From positions 62,151 through 126,150 of the forward strand of contig PKWL01000041.1 in NCBI GenBank assembly GCA_003133225.1: a DNA stretch of 64,000 bases, in the 5' to 3' direction. This document shows, piece after piece, positions 17,151-25,566 of this stretch. The notes under the pieces were generated by a model. That model made no database searches. It was given only the letters and a program-made list of their open reading frames with translations, and was not told where the DNA came from. The translations under genes were made by a program, and so were the position numbers. Positions within the stretch are counted from its first letter, which is position 1. Each line of letters starts with the position of its first letter. This stretch comes from Janthinobacterium sp. (GTDB lineage Bacteria > Pseudomonadota > Gammaproteobacteria > Burkholderiales > Burkholderiaceae_D).

Positions 17151-17636
17151 TTATCCGATCGCGGGCGATTGCAAGCGTGCAATAAACTGCAACACTTCAT
17201 CGACGTGACCGGGGACCTTCACGCCTCTCCATTCTTTCACCAATTTGCCCTCAGCGTCAATCAGAAACGTGCTGCGCTCGACTCCGCGCACCGTCTTGCC
17301 GTACATCTGTTTCATCTTCATCACGCCAAACTGCAGGCACAGCGCCTCGTCCATGTCCGAAATGAGCTCGAACGGCAAACCGAGCTTGGTCTTGAAGCTT
17401 TCATGGGAACGCAGCGAATCGCGGCTGATGCCATAGATTTCCACGCCATATCGTTGAAACTGCGAGTGCAGGTCGCGAAACGCCATGTTTTCCGTGGTGC
17501 AGCCAGGGGTATTGTCTTTCGGATAAAAGAACAGTACCGTGTGCTGCGCCGGGCGGCCCGAAAATTGGAAGGACCGAGCGCCCGTCATGGGGGCGCTAAA
17601 ATCGGGCACTGATGTAAAGGATGGTCTAGCGGGCAA
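17151..17636 (-). CDS. bcp: Peroxiredoxin, Bcp/PrxQ type
   Basis: 161-residue thiol peroxidase reducing H2O2 and organic hydroperoxides. Motif YPKDNTPGCTTENMAFRD carries the peroxidatic Cys; the second Cys five residues later found in many PrxQ proteins is absent, suggesting 1-Cys chemistry or a distant resolving Cys. The open frame extends far upstream into arnD but without family similarity. A TTG at 17636 with GGAG 6 bases upstream gives MPARPSFTSVPDFSAP and the normal family length, so it is the chosen start. It is 62 bases downstream of arnD. Confidence 0.88.
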   Translation of the reverse strand: MPARPSFTSVPDFSAPMTGARSFQFSGRPAQHTVLFFYPKDNTPGCTTENMAFRDLHSQFQRYGVEIYGISRDSLRSHESFKTKLGLPFELISDMDEALCLQFGVMKMKQMYGKTVRGVERSTFLIDAEGKLVKEWRGVKVPGHVDEVLQFIARLQSPAIG

Positions 17637-17698
17637 AAGTTTCTCCAGAAAAAGGACATGGGCAAACGGGCAACGCGTCCATGGACGCGCCGCCCTTC

Positions 17699-18673
17699 CT
17701 AAATAGGGTCGCCCTGCACGAGTAAGGAACCCGATCGACCCGGAATTTCGCCCCAGGCGACGGCGCAAAGGGGCAGGGCATCCTCTTTTATTTTTTCGTA
17801 ACAATTGGCCATCGATGTTAATCGGTAACCTTGCGCTAGCCAACCGGCCAGCAGTTGCTTGAAAATGGGGGCAAGTTTTTGTCCTTCAAGCTCCCCGTGT
17901 AAGGTATACACGTGATCGCGCTGGGCGCCGGCGGTCAGCTTCAATACATGGGCGGCGATGTTCTGTGGCGTGATCACGGCGCCGTCGATGGTTCGGCCCA
18001 GCAACTCGTCCAAGGTGGGCAAGGTGGTCGGCATTTGGATACAGGAAAATGGCTTGCCGTGCTCGCTTAGCCGGTGTGGACCGCTGGCCTGGCTGGCCAG
18101 GGAACCGTTGTCGTTGAGCATGGCACGGCCGTCGGAGGCGTAGGCGTATCCCGCCGTGTCATGCTCAGCTAACGCGAACGAATTCATTTGCCAGCCGGCC
18201 GCGCCATGCGTCTTGGGCGCGTCGCCAAACACGTCGGCAAAACGCGTGGCCGCCATGCGCATCAAGCGGATGGTCCAGGCGGCGTCTCGGGCACGCACAT
18301 TGTCTTGCCAAAGAACATGGTCCCACGTGTGGATGCCACATTCGAAACCGGCATCGCGCACTTCGCGCATGGCATCCGCGCACTCGCGTCCGATGTCTGG
18401 CGCCGGCAGCAAGGTACCGTACAGCAGCGTCTTGATGCCGTAATGCTCGAGCACCGAGGTGCGCGCCACTTTGCCGAAAAAGCCGGGCCGGAACGCGCGC
18501 CGCAAGGCCCAGCCGGTATGGTCCGGACCCATCGAAAACAGAAAGGTCGCCTGTGCGCCGTGCGCGCGCAACAGGGGTAGCAGGTGGCGCACCCCTTCGC
18601 GCGTGCCGCGGTAAGTGTCGACGTCGATTTTCAGCGTCAGCAGCGCTCCGCTCTTTCCTTTGTCGCTCAACAT
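17699..18673 (-). CDS. arnD: ArnD, 4-deoxy-4-formamido-L-arabinose-phosphoundecaprenol deformylase
   Basis: 324-residue polysaccharide deacetylase-fold enzyme that removes the formyl group from undecaprenyl-phosphate-L-Ara4FN. Visible features: LKIDVDTYRGTREG with the catalytic/metal Asp residues near 17-19, ATFLFSMGPDHTG and the GFECGIHTWDH metal-binding segment near 110-122, matching ArnD rather than generic chitin deacetylases. Its start overlaps the last base of the upstream arnA gene. This is the last arn gene on the minus-strand operon. Confidence 0.92.
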   Translation of the reverse strand: MLSDKGKSGALLTLKIDVDTYRGTREGVRHLLPLLRAHGAQATFLFSMGPDHTGWALRRAFRPGFFGKVARTSVLEHYGIKTLLYGTLLPAPDIGRECADAMREVRDAGFECGIHTWDHVLWQDNVRARDAAWTIRLMRMAATRFADVFGDAPKTHGAAGWQMNSFALAEHDTAGYAYASDGRAMLNDNGSLASQASGPHRLSEHGKPFSCIQMPTTLPTLDELLGRTIDGAVITPQNIAAHVLKLTAGAQRDHVYTLHGELEGQKLAPIFKQLLAGWLAQGYRLTSMANCYEKIKEDALPLCAVAWGEIPGRSGSLLVQGDPI

Positions 18674-19725
18674 CAGTCCATCAAGGCTTTAGCTTGCGCC
18701 ACTTGACCCCGGTAGGCTTCGAAAATGTTGCGCAGGGAATCGGCCATCGTCGTGGTTGGCTGCCAGCCCAGCTCTTCGCACGTGTTGGAAATCTTCGGCA
18801 CGCGGTTTTGCACGTCTTGGTAGCCGGCGCCGTAGTACGCGCCGGACGTCGTTTCGATCAGTTTGACCTGTTTCGCCCCGTCCGCATATTCCGGATATTC
18901 GCGCGCCAGCTCCAGCATCATGCCGGCCAGTTCGCGGATCGAATAATTGTTGGCCGGATTGCCGATGTTGAAAATCTTGCCGCTGGCAATGCCATTCTCA
19001 TTGGCGATGATGCGCATCAAGGCGTCGATGCCGTCGTCGATGTAAGTGAACGCGCGTTTTTGCGCGCCGCCATCGACCAAGGAGATGTTCTCGCCGCGCA
19101 CGATGTGGCCGAAAAATTGGGTCACCACGCGGGAGGAGCCTTCCTTTGGCGTATGGATCGAGTCAAGACCGGCGCCGATCCAGTTAAAGGGGCGAAACAG
19201 AGTGAACTTCAAGCCTTCCATGCCATAGCCCCAGATCACGCGGTCCATCAGCTGTTTGGCGCAAGAGTAGATCCAGCGCGGCTTGTTGATCGGGCCGCAA
19301 ATGAGTTCTGACGCTTCCGGATCGAACTCGTCGTCGTGGCACATGCCGTAGACTTCCGAGGTCGACGGGAACACCAGGTGTTTGCCGTACTTGGCGGCCG
19401 AACGCACGATCGGCAAGTTGGCCTCGAAGTCCAGTTCAAATACCCGCAGCGGCTCCTTGACATAGGTCGACGGTGTGGCGATCGCCACCAGCGGCAAGAT
19501 GACGTCACATTTCTTGACGTGATACTCGACCCATTCCTTGTTGATCGTGATGTCGCCTTCGAAGAAGTGCATGCGCGACCGGTACTCTTCATTGTCGAGC
19601 AGATCGCTGATACGGTCCGACATCATGTCCATGCCATACACGTGCCAATCGGTGGTTTCCAGGATGCGCTTGGACAGATGGTGGCCGATAAAGCCGTTGA
19701 CGCCGAGGATGAGGACTTTTTTCAT
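18673..19725 (-). CDS. UDP-glucuronate decarboxylase (stand-alone ArnA dehydrogenase domain)
   Basis: 350-residue short-chain dehydrogenase/reductase family enzyme that oxidatively decarboxylates UDP-glucuronate to UDP-4-keto-pentose. The N-terminal NAD site is VLILGVNGFIGHHLSKRI; the YSCAKQLMDRVIW segment carries the catalytic Tyr/Lys. The sequence follows the C-terminal half of E. coli ArnA throughout (for example MHFFEGDITINKEWVEYHVK), but here it is a separate gene, with the formyltransferase half encoded immediately upstream. It lies between the formyltransferase gene (22-base gap) and arnD. Confidence 0.92.
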   Translation of the reverse strand: MKKVLILGVNGFIGHHLSKRILETTDWHVYGMDMMSDRISDLLDNEEYRSRMHFFEGDITINKEWVEYHVKKCDVILPLVAIATPSTYVKEPLRVFELDFEANLPIVRSAAKYGKHLVFPSTSEVYGMCHDDEFDPEASELICGPINKPRWIYSCAKQLMDRVIWGYGMEGLKFTLFRPFNWIGAGLDSIHTPKEGSSRVVTQFFGHIVRGENISLVDGGAQKRAFTYIDDGIDALMRIIANENGIASGKIFNIGNPANNYSIRELAGMMLELAREYPEYADGAKQVKLIETTSGAYYGAGYQDVQNRVPKISNTCEELGWQPTTTMADSLRNIFEAYRGQVAQAKALMD

Positions 19726-19747
19726 GTGATATTGCCTTTTGTAAAAT

Positions 19748-20677
19748 TCATGGTGCGCTGGTCGATCCGGCCAGACTGGTTTGTAACTGCGATGCCGTTA
19801 CGCCTAGACCGCCGGCCGTCAGGGCCGTGATGGCGAGCATGCGGCCATCGCCGCATACGCCAAAGATGCAATTATCCTCTACCGTCAAGCCAAGTGGCAA
19901 ACCGGGCGCCGCGCGCCGGCTCAGACGGGCCCGTTCGATCACGTAGCGGGTGCCGTGAATGTCGGTAAACGCGCCCGGGTAGGGGGGGGCGACGGCGCGC
20001 TGCAGGTTGTAGATGCTTTGCGCCGGCTGCGACCAGTCGATGCGTCCATCCTCCGCCTTGCGCCCGCCGAAATAGCCACCCAAAGTCAGGTCGTTGGATT
20101 GGCGCGGCGCCGTGCCCGCCAACAAGGCCGGCAATACCGACCACAAGGTTTGCTCGGCTGCGACCGCGACCTTGCCAAATACATCGAAAGCGGTGTCGTC
20201 GGGCAAGATCGGCACCGCCGTTTGCGCGACGATGGCGCCGGCGTCGGGCTTGACCGTCATCTCATGCAAGGTGGCGCCGCTTTGCGTGGCGCCGTGCAGC
20301 ACGGCCCAGTTGACGGGCGCGCGGCCGCGAAATTGGGGCAGCAGCGAGCCGTGCATATTGTAGGCCGGCGCTACGGCCAAGATACTGGCCGGCAGCATGT
20401 GGCGGTAATAAAAGCTGAACAGGAAATCAGGCTGCGCGGCCTTGACCTGGGCCAACAGTTCGGGCGTTGTGGCGTCGCTCGGCGTGATGTACGCGATACC
20501 TTCGTCCCGGCACAGCGCTGCGACCGACTCGAACCAGATCGTCTCTTTCGGATTGTCCGTGTGCGTGACCACGAGGGCAATGTCGACGCCGCCGGCCAGC
20601 AGCACCTTGATGCAGCGCACCCCCACGTTGTGGTAGGCGAAAACGACCGCTCGGGAGGCGTGTTTAGGCGCCGTCAT
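19748..20677 (-). CDS. UDP-Ara4N formyltransferase (stand-alone ArnA formyltransferase domain)
   Basis: 309-residue 10-formyl-THF-dependent formyltransferase acting on UDP-L-Ara4N. The core resembles methionyl-tRNA formyltransferase: FSFYYRHMLPASIL, then AYNMHGSLLPQFRGRAPVNW with the catalytic Asn-His and SLLPxFRG loop, and the HEMTVKPDAGAIV strand. ArnA-like N-terminal residues AVVFAYHNVGVRCIKVLL are present. Its start overlaps the arnC stop by four bases. The separation from the decarboxylase is the main departure from enterobacterial ArnA. Confidence 0.9.
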   Translation of the reverse strand: MTAPKHASRAVVFAYHNVGVRCIKVLLAGGVDIALVVTHTDNPKETIWFESVAALCRDEGIAYITPSDATTPELLAQVKAAQPDFLFSFYYRHMLPASILAVAPAYNMHGSLLPQFRGRAPVNWAVLHGATQSGATLHEMTVKPDAGAIVAQTAVPILPDDTAFDVFGKVAVAAEQTLWSVLPALLAGTAPRQSNDLTLGGYFGGRKAEDGRIDWSQPAQSIYNLQRAVAPPYPGAFTDIHGTRYVIERARLSRRAAPGLPLGLTVEDNCIFGVCGDGRMLAITALTAGGLGVTASQLQTSLAGSTSAP

Positions 20678-21675
20678 GAGCGGCCCACCGCGCGTTTTTC
20701 CACGCCATCAGGCACTTTCTCGGCCTGCCCCGGCGCCTGCTGCAAGATCGCTTGCACCACGTAGCGGGGGCGGGCCCGTACTTGCTGGAAGATGCGCCCC
20801 ACGTATTCACCGAGCAAACCGATGCCGAACAGGATCACGCCCATGAAGAAGAAGGCGATCGCGAACAGGGTGAACACGCCTTCGGCTTCGGCGCCGAGGA
20901 AGAAACGCCGGATCAGCAGCAGCACCACGAGCAAGCTCGAGCCGAATGCGAGCGCCATCCCCAGCATCGAGAAGATCTGCAGGGGGATCAGGGAGAAGCC
21001 CGTGATCAGGTCGAAATTAAGGCGGATCAGGCTGTACAGCGAATACTTCGACTCGCCAGCCGCACGCTCTTCGTGTTCGACCATGATCTCGGTCGGCTTG
21101 CGGGCAAAAGTGTAGGCCAGGGCCGGCACGAAGGTGTTGACTTCACCGCACTGATTGACGAGGTCGATCAAGCTGCGGCGGTAAGCGCGCAGCATGTTGC
21201 CTTGGTCGGTAATCTTGACGTTGGTGATCTTCTCGCGCAGGTGGTTCATCATTTTCGAGGCCAAGGTGCGCCATGTCGAATCCTGCCGCTTGCGCCGGAT
21301 CGATCCGACATAATCATAGCCTTCGCGCATTTTGGCCACCAGATTGCCGATTTCCTCCGGCGGATTTTGCAAGTCGGCGTCGAGGGTGACCATAATCTCG
21401 CCGCGCGAGATTTCAAACCCGGCCAGGATCGCCATATGCTGGCCGTAATTGCCGTTAAACAGCAATACGCGCGTGACGTCGGGTCGCAGGCGGAACTGCT
21501 CGGCCAGGATCGCCACGGAATCGTCGCGGCTGCCATCGTTGACGAAGATGATTTCATAGGGCGTGCCCAGCGCGTCGAGCGCCGGGTACAGGCGGGCAAA
21601 CAGCGCAGGCAGGCCAGCTTGTTCGTTGTAAATCGGAATGATGACGGATAGTTCTTGTTTCATTTGCAGCTTCAT
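20674..21675 (-). CDS. arnC: ArnC, undecaprenyl-phosphate Ara4FN transferase
   Basis: 333-residue GT2 glycosyltransferase that moves 4-deoxy-4-formamido-L-arabinose from UDP to undecaprenyl phosphate on the cytoplasmic face. N-terminal GT-A domain (ELSVIIPIYNEQAGLPAL, then IIFVNDGSRDDS and the metal-binding TLDADLQNPPEEI), followed by two C-terminal membrane helices at about 232-258 and 268-296. Matches ArnC in length and architecture (E. coli: 322). Its start overlaps the arnB stop (ATGA), so it is translationally coupled. Confidence 0.93.
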   Translation of the reverse strand: MKLQMKQELSVIIPIYNEQAGLPALFARLYPALDALGTPYEIIFVNDGSRDDSVAILAEQFRLRPDVTRVLLFNGNYGQHMAILAGFEISRGEIMVTLDADLQNPPEEIGNLVAKMREGYDYVGSIRRKRQDSTWRTLASKMMNHLREKITNVKITDQGNMLRAYRRSLIDLVNQCGEVNTFVPALAYTFARKPTEIMVEHEERAAGESKYSLYSLIRLNFDLITGFSLIPLQIFSMLGMALAFGSSLLVVLLLIRRFFLGAEAEGVFTLFAIAFFFMGVILFGIGLLGEYVGRIFQQVRARPRYVVQAILQQAPGQAEKVPDGVEKRAVGRS

Positions 21676-22811
21676 CGGGTGGCGAGGATGGATTTGACGG
21701 CGGCGACGGTGCGCTCGACGTCAGCGCGCGTCATACCATAAAACAGGGGCAAGGTCACGGTCAGGCGACCGACCTTTTCCGCGATGGGAAACATGCCTTC
21801 GGTAAAGCCGCGTTTTTTATACAGCGTGAACAAATGGATGGGCGCATAGTGAAAGCCGGTGCCGATCTGCTGCTCGGCCATGCGCGCCATAAAGTCGGCG
21901 CGCGTGCCGGGGCCGCGGTCGGGCAGGACCACCTGGAACAAATGCCAGTTGCTGTTGCCAAAATCCGGCAGCGGCAATTGGGCGCCGGTGTTAGCTTCGA
22001 AACCGGTCCCGAACTGGGTGAAGTAATGGCGCGCCAGATCGCGCCGGTGCCTGGTAACGGCCTCGATATTGGCCATCTGGCCCAAGCCTATGGCTGCCGT
22101 CATGTCCGTCATATTGTATTTGCCGCCAAGGACATCGACGTCGATGCCGTCCAGACCGGAGCGCGTGACGCCCTGCAGGCGAAATTTTTCGGCCAGGCGC
22201 GCTTCGGCCAGGTCGTTGAGCACAAGGCAGCCGCCTTCGCCGGTCGTGATGTTTTTGTTGGCCTGAAAGCTAAACGAAACGAAGTCGCCGAAAGCGCCGA
22301 TGCGGCGCCCGCGCCATGACGAGCCGATGGCTTGCGCCGCGTCCTCGATGACGCGCAGCTTGTACTGCTTGGCGAGAGCGTACAGGCGGTCCATGTCGAC
22401 CGGCAAACCGGACAGATAGACTGGAATGATGGCCTTGGTGCGCGCGGTGATGGCCGCTTCCACCTTGTCCAAGTCGATATTACGCGTGTGCGGGTCGATG
22501 TCGGCAAACACGGGCGTCGCTCCCACTTCGATGATCACATTGGCCGTGGCGACCCAAGAAATCGGGGTGGTGATGACTTCGTCGCCGGGGCCGATGCCGG
22601 CGACGCGCAGCGCGATTTCCATGGTGCAGGTTCCGGAGTTGAAGGTGCGCACGGGGCGGCCATCAAAATACTCGGACAGGCAGGCTTCGAAGGCTTGCAC
22701 TTTCGGGCCGCTGGTGATCCAGCCGGAACGGAGCACGTCGCCGACGGCGGTGATGGTCGCCTCGTCGATGAATGGTTTGGAGAAAGGCAGGAAGGGCAGG
22801 GCGGCGGTCAT
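21672..22811 (-). CDS. arnB: ArnB, UDP-Ara4O aminotransferase
   Basis: 379-residue PLP-dependent DegT/DnrJ/EryC1 family aminotransferase converting UDP-4-keto-pentose to UDP-L-Ara4N with glutamate. Diagnostic N-terminus FLPFSKPFIDEATITAVGDVLRSGWITSGPK, and the PLP lysine in FSFQANKNITTGEGG. Length equals E. coli ArnB (379). A 74-base gap separates it from the SMR-type gene upstream, where a secondary promoter could lie. Confidence 0.94.
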   Translation of the reverse strand: MTAALPFLPFSKPFIDEATITAVGDVLRSGWITSGPKVQAFEACLSEYFDGRPVRTFNSGTCTMEIALRVAGIGPGDEVITTPISWVATANVIIEVGATPVFADIDPHTRNIDLDKVEAAITARTKAIIPVYLSGLPVDMDRLYALAKQYKLRVIEDAAQAIGSSWRGRRIGAFGDFVSFSFQANKNITTGEGGCLVLNDLAEARLAEKFRLQGVTRSGLDGIDVDVLGGKYNMTDMTAAIGLGQMANIEAVTRHRRDLARHYFTQFGTGFEANTGAQLPLPDFGNSNWHLFQVVLPDRGPGTRADFMARMAEQQIGTGFHYAPIHLFTLYKKRGFTEGMFPIAEKVGRLTVTLPLFYGMTRADVERTVAAVKSILATR

Positions 22812-22885
22812 GGGTCTCTTTTGTTGGGTGTGGCAGTAACGGGGCAGCTTGTTCTAAGTCGTTACCAATAAGTGTTTTGGAGGGC

Positions 22886-23257
22886 TCAGGTGCGGGCAAT
22901 GAGGGCCACGCCGAGCAAGATGATGGCCATGGCCAGCATGCGCTGAACTGAGATCAGTTCACCGAAAAAATACCAGGCCCCGAGCGCATTTAACACATAA
23001 CCGAGCGATAACATCGGGTAGGCGATGGACACGTCGACGCGCGACAGGCCAATGATCCAGACGATCACCGACAACACATAACAGCCCAGGCCGGCGACGA
23101 TGGGCAACTGGGTCGCGACTTTCGTGCCGGTGGCAAACCAGTTTGCCCATGTCAAGTGGATGCTGCCGACGGCATTCGTGCCAGCCTTGAGCAACAGCTG
23201 GGCCACGGCATTTAGGCAGACGCCGGAAAAAATAAAGCCAAAAGTTGCAATGTTCAT
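22886..23257 (-). CDS. SMR/EamA-type small membrane transporter (ArnE-like flippase subunit)
   Basis: 123 residues forming four membrane helices, as in EmrE and ArnE/ArnF. The C-terminal pattern VDVSIAYPMLSLGYVLNALGAW is typical of the family. In enterobacteria ArnE and ArnF form a heterodimer that flips undecaprenyl-phosphate-Ara4N; here only one such gene is found in the cluster, so a homodimer is inferred. It lies 4 bases downstream of arnT and 74 bases before arnB. Confidence 0.8.
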   Translation of the reverse strand: MNIATFGFIFSGVCLNAVAQLLLKAGTNAVGSIHLTWANWFATGTKVATQLPIVAGLGCYVLSVIVWIIGLSRVDVSIAYPMLSLGYVLNALGAWYFFGELISVQRMLAMAIILLGVALIART

Positions 23258-23261
23258 AGTT

Positions 23262-24914
23262 CTATCGGTTGGCGACGACGACGCGCCGCGTATCTTGGAT
23301 GACGATGCGCATCGGAACGCCGCGCTTTAATAAGTCTTTATAGGCGTCGTCGCTCGTGATGGCGACATCGCGTACGCCGGCTGCCGCGTCCCCCGTCCAC
23401 TGGGTCACGAAGGCATCGAGCGTGGCGATGGACAGCTCGGGTTGCTGTTTCAGGCCGAACGAAAATTCGTCCCAATAATCGACCAAGGTGACGGTGCGGC
23501 GCAGATAAAACGGAAGCGATTGCTCATAGGTGCCGACCGAATAGACCTTGGTGCCAGGCAGCAGTTCGGCCTCGATTTTCGGCACCAGCGCCAATCCCGC
23601 GCGTTGCAAGCCGTAGGATTCGAAACCGGCCAGGATCAATTGCGTGAAGATGAATCCGGCGCAGGCCAAGGTGAGGACGGTCAAGTCGCGCCGCTGATGG
23701 CGCGCTAGGAGTAGCGCCAAGGCGCCTCCAGCTAGCGCCACCAGGGAAGCCGCCACCAGCCATGGCCGGTAGGCTTCTAGCAAGCCCGTTTCGCCCGGGT
23801 GCGCCAGTTTTAGCAGGTGAGGAATCAGCGCCAGTCCGACCACGCCGAGCGCAAAGACGAGGCCGGCGCCAAGCATGATGTTGGGGCGCGACGCGGATTC
23901 CAGATAGGCGGCGACCAGGAGCGCTAGCGCCGGAAATATGGGCAAAATATAGCCCGGCAGCTTCGAGCTGGAGGCACTGAAGAAGACGAAGATGAACACG
24001 GCCCAGATGAGCAGCATCAGCCTAGGCCGGAATGCGCCCGTCTCGCGCCGCAGCGCCGCGCCCAAGCTTTGTGGCAGCACGCCGAGCCATGGGATGATGC
24101 CCGGTATGAGCATGGCGAAGAAATAATACCAAGCCCCTTCCCGATGGTGGGTCTTGAGAAAAAAACGTTCAAAATGCTCATGAATGAAGAAAAAATGGGG
24201 CTGTTCCGGGTTTTTCAGGGCCACCAGCACGAACCAGGGTGTGACGATGGCGAAAAACAGCAGCAAGCCCTTACTTACATGAAGGCGACCCCAGATGGCC
24301 CAGTCGCGCGTGACGAGCGTATAGAGTGCCAGCACGGCGCCCGGCAGCACCAGGCCAATCAAGCCTTTGGCCAGTACCGCCAGCGCCATGCCGGCCCAGC
24401 ATGCCAGCATCCAGTTGCGCCGCGTTTTAGCGCCGGCTCCGTCGCGCTGGGCCAGCAGCAGGGCGCACAAGCTGATCGCCATCATGGCCGACAAACTCAT
24501 GTCGAGCGAATCGATTTGCCCGGACGCGACCCAAAACAGACTCGAACCGAGGACCAGAGCGGCAAAAAAGCCGACGCGCCGATTAAAGACACGGCATCCG
24601 GTGTAGGCCGTCAGGACCACGCCGAGCAAGCCGCACAAGCCGGTCCACAGGCGTGCCTGCCACTCGCCGAGGCCGAAGGCGGCAAACGACAGCGCGTTCA
24701 TCCAGGTTTGCAGCGGTGGTTTCTCGAAGTATTTGATGCCATTTAGGCGGGTCGTGATCCAGTCGCCGCTGGCCAGCATTTCGCGCGCCATTTCAGCGTA
24801 GCGGCCTTCGTCGGGCGGCACCAGGGTGCGGATGCCGAGCACGTACAGCCAGACCATGGCAAACGTCGCCAATAGGGCCCACGCGAGGGTGTTGGATTTG
24901 TGCAGGTCGTTCAT
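23262..24914 (-). CDS. arnT: ArnT-like lipid A Ara4N transferase (GT83)
   Basis: 550-residue polytopic glycosyltransferase of the ArnT/PMT (GT-C) type, transferring L-Ara4N from undecaprenyl phosphate to lipid A phosphates in the periplasm, which lowers polymyxin binding. The first periplasmic loop LVPPDEGRYAEMAREML carries the catalytic acidic residue, followed by GIKYFEKPPLQTWMNAL. About 12-13 membrane helices follow, then a soluble C-terminal domain. The ATG at 24914 (MNDLHKSN) overlaps the upstream stop as ATGA; the longer open frame has no membrane or family features. Confidence 0.92.
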   Translation of the reverse strand: MNDLHKSNTLAWALLATFAMVWLYVLGIRTLVPPDEGRYAEMAREMLASGDWITTRLNGIKYFEKPPLQTWMNALSFAAFGLGEWQARLWTGLCGLLGVVLTAYTGCRVFNRRVGFFAALVLGSSLFWVASGQIDSLDMSLSAMMAISLCALLLAQRDGAGAKTRRNWMLACWAGMALAVLAKGLIGLVLPGAVLALYTLVTRDWAIWGRLHVSKGLLLFFAIVTPWFVLVALKNPEQPHFFFIHEHFERFFLKTHHREGAWYYFFAMLIPGIIPWLGVLPQSLGAALRRETGAFRPRLMLLIWAVFIFVFFSASSSKLPGYILPIFPALALLVAAYLESASRPNIMLGAGLVFALGVVGLALIPHLLKLAHPGETGLLEAYRPWLVAASLVALAGGALALLLARHQRRDLTVLTLACAGFIFTQLILAGFESYGLQRAGLALVPKIEAELLPGTKVYSVGTYEQSLPFYLRRTVTLVDYWDEFSFGLKQQPELSIATLDAFVTQWTGDAAAGVRDVAITSDDAYKDLLKRGVPMRIVIQDTRRVVVANR

Positions 24915-25309
24915 CCTGCCGCGCTGGCGGGCGCAGCCGGTTCCATGATCAAGGCCAAGGTGACCTTGCGCCCTTCGCCCATCAGGATGTTGTAAGTGCG
25001 GCAGGCGGCCTGGTTGTCCATGCATTCGACCCCGATCCGGCGCAAGGTCAGCTCGGCCGTCAAGCGGGGATCGACAAAACGCTGGCGCGCTCCCGTGCCG
25101 AGGATGACGACGTCAGGCATGTCGGCCAGTATTTGCGCAAAATGGGCCTCAGTCAAATCGTCGAAGGTGGCCGCCGGCCAGTCGCGCGGCGCCATTTCCG
25201 GCATCACGATCAAGCTCTTGCTAAAGCGTTGGGCATTGATTTCGACGCCGCTCTGGTCGTAAGCGGTGACGGTCTGGTATTGTTTGGTATTGTTGGCGTG
25301 CAGTTTCAT
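24911..25309 (-). CDS. Mth938-domain-containing protein (NDUFAF3-like)
   Basis: 132 residues of the Mth938/DUF498 family (bacterial relatives of the complex I assembly factor NDUFAF3). Visible: VTAYDQSGVEINAQRFSKSLIV at the start, PDVVILGTGARQRF in the middle and GVECMDNQAACRTYNIL near the end. The start at 25309 (MKLHANNTKQYQT) was preferred over an upstream ATG at 25375 that adds a basic, unconserved stretch. It is the first gene of the minus-strand operon leading into arnT, overlapping it by four bases. Its molecular function is unknown. Confidence 0.85.
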   Translation of the reverse strand: MKLHANNTKQYQTVTAYDQSGVEINAQRFSKSLIVMPEMAPRDWPAATFDDLTEAHFAQILADMPDVVILGTGARQRFVDPRLTAELTLRRIGVECMDNQAACRTYNILMGEGRKVTLALIMEPAAPASAAG

Positions 25310-25566
25310 GAGTAGGTCGCCTCGGTTGGTCGGCAAAAGGCCGCGGCTCCGGCGGCGCCGAAGGCGCGACAGCATGCCATAAACGGCGCAAACGCGCGAA
25401 TTGAGCCCAAAGAAACGTCATTGTAGCGTTTTTCCACTGAATAGCGTCCCAATTGGGTTGATAAAATGGGGCGCTTTCGGCAAAATGGTTCTTTTCGCAC
25501 TGCAGCATGGGACCGCACCCCAGGTTCGCCCGGGCCTTTGGCTTATCCATTACAGGGACACTTATC

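Noticed and set aside
20752-21651. 299-codon plus-strand open frame opposite arnC
   Set aside because: Composition (many His, Gln, Arg, Asp) is that of an antisense shadow; arnC on the other strand is unambiguous.
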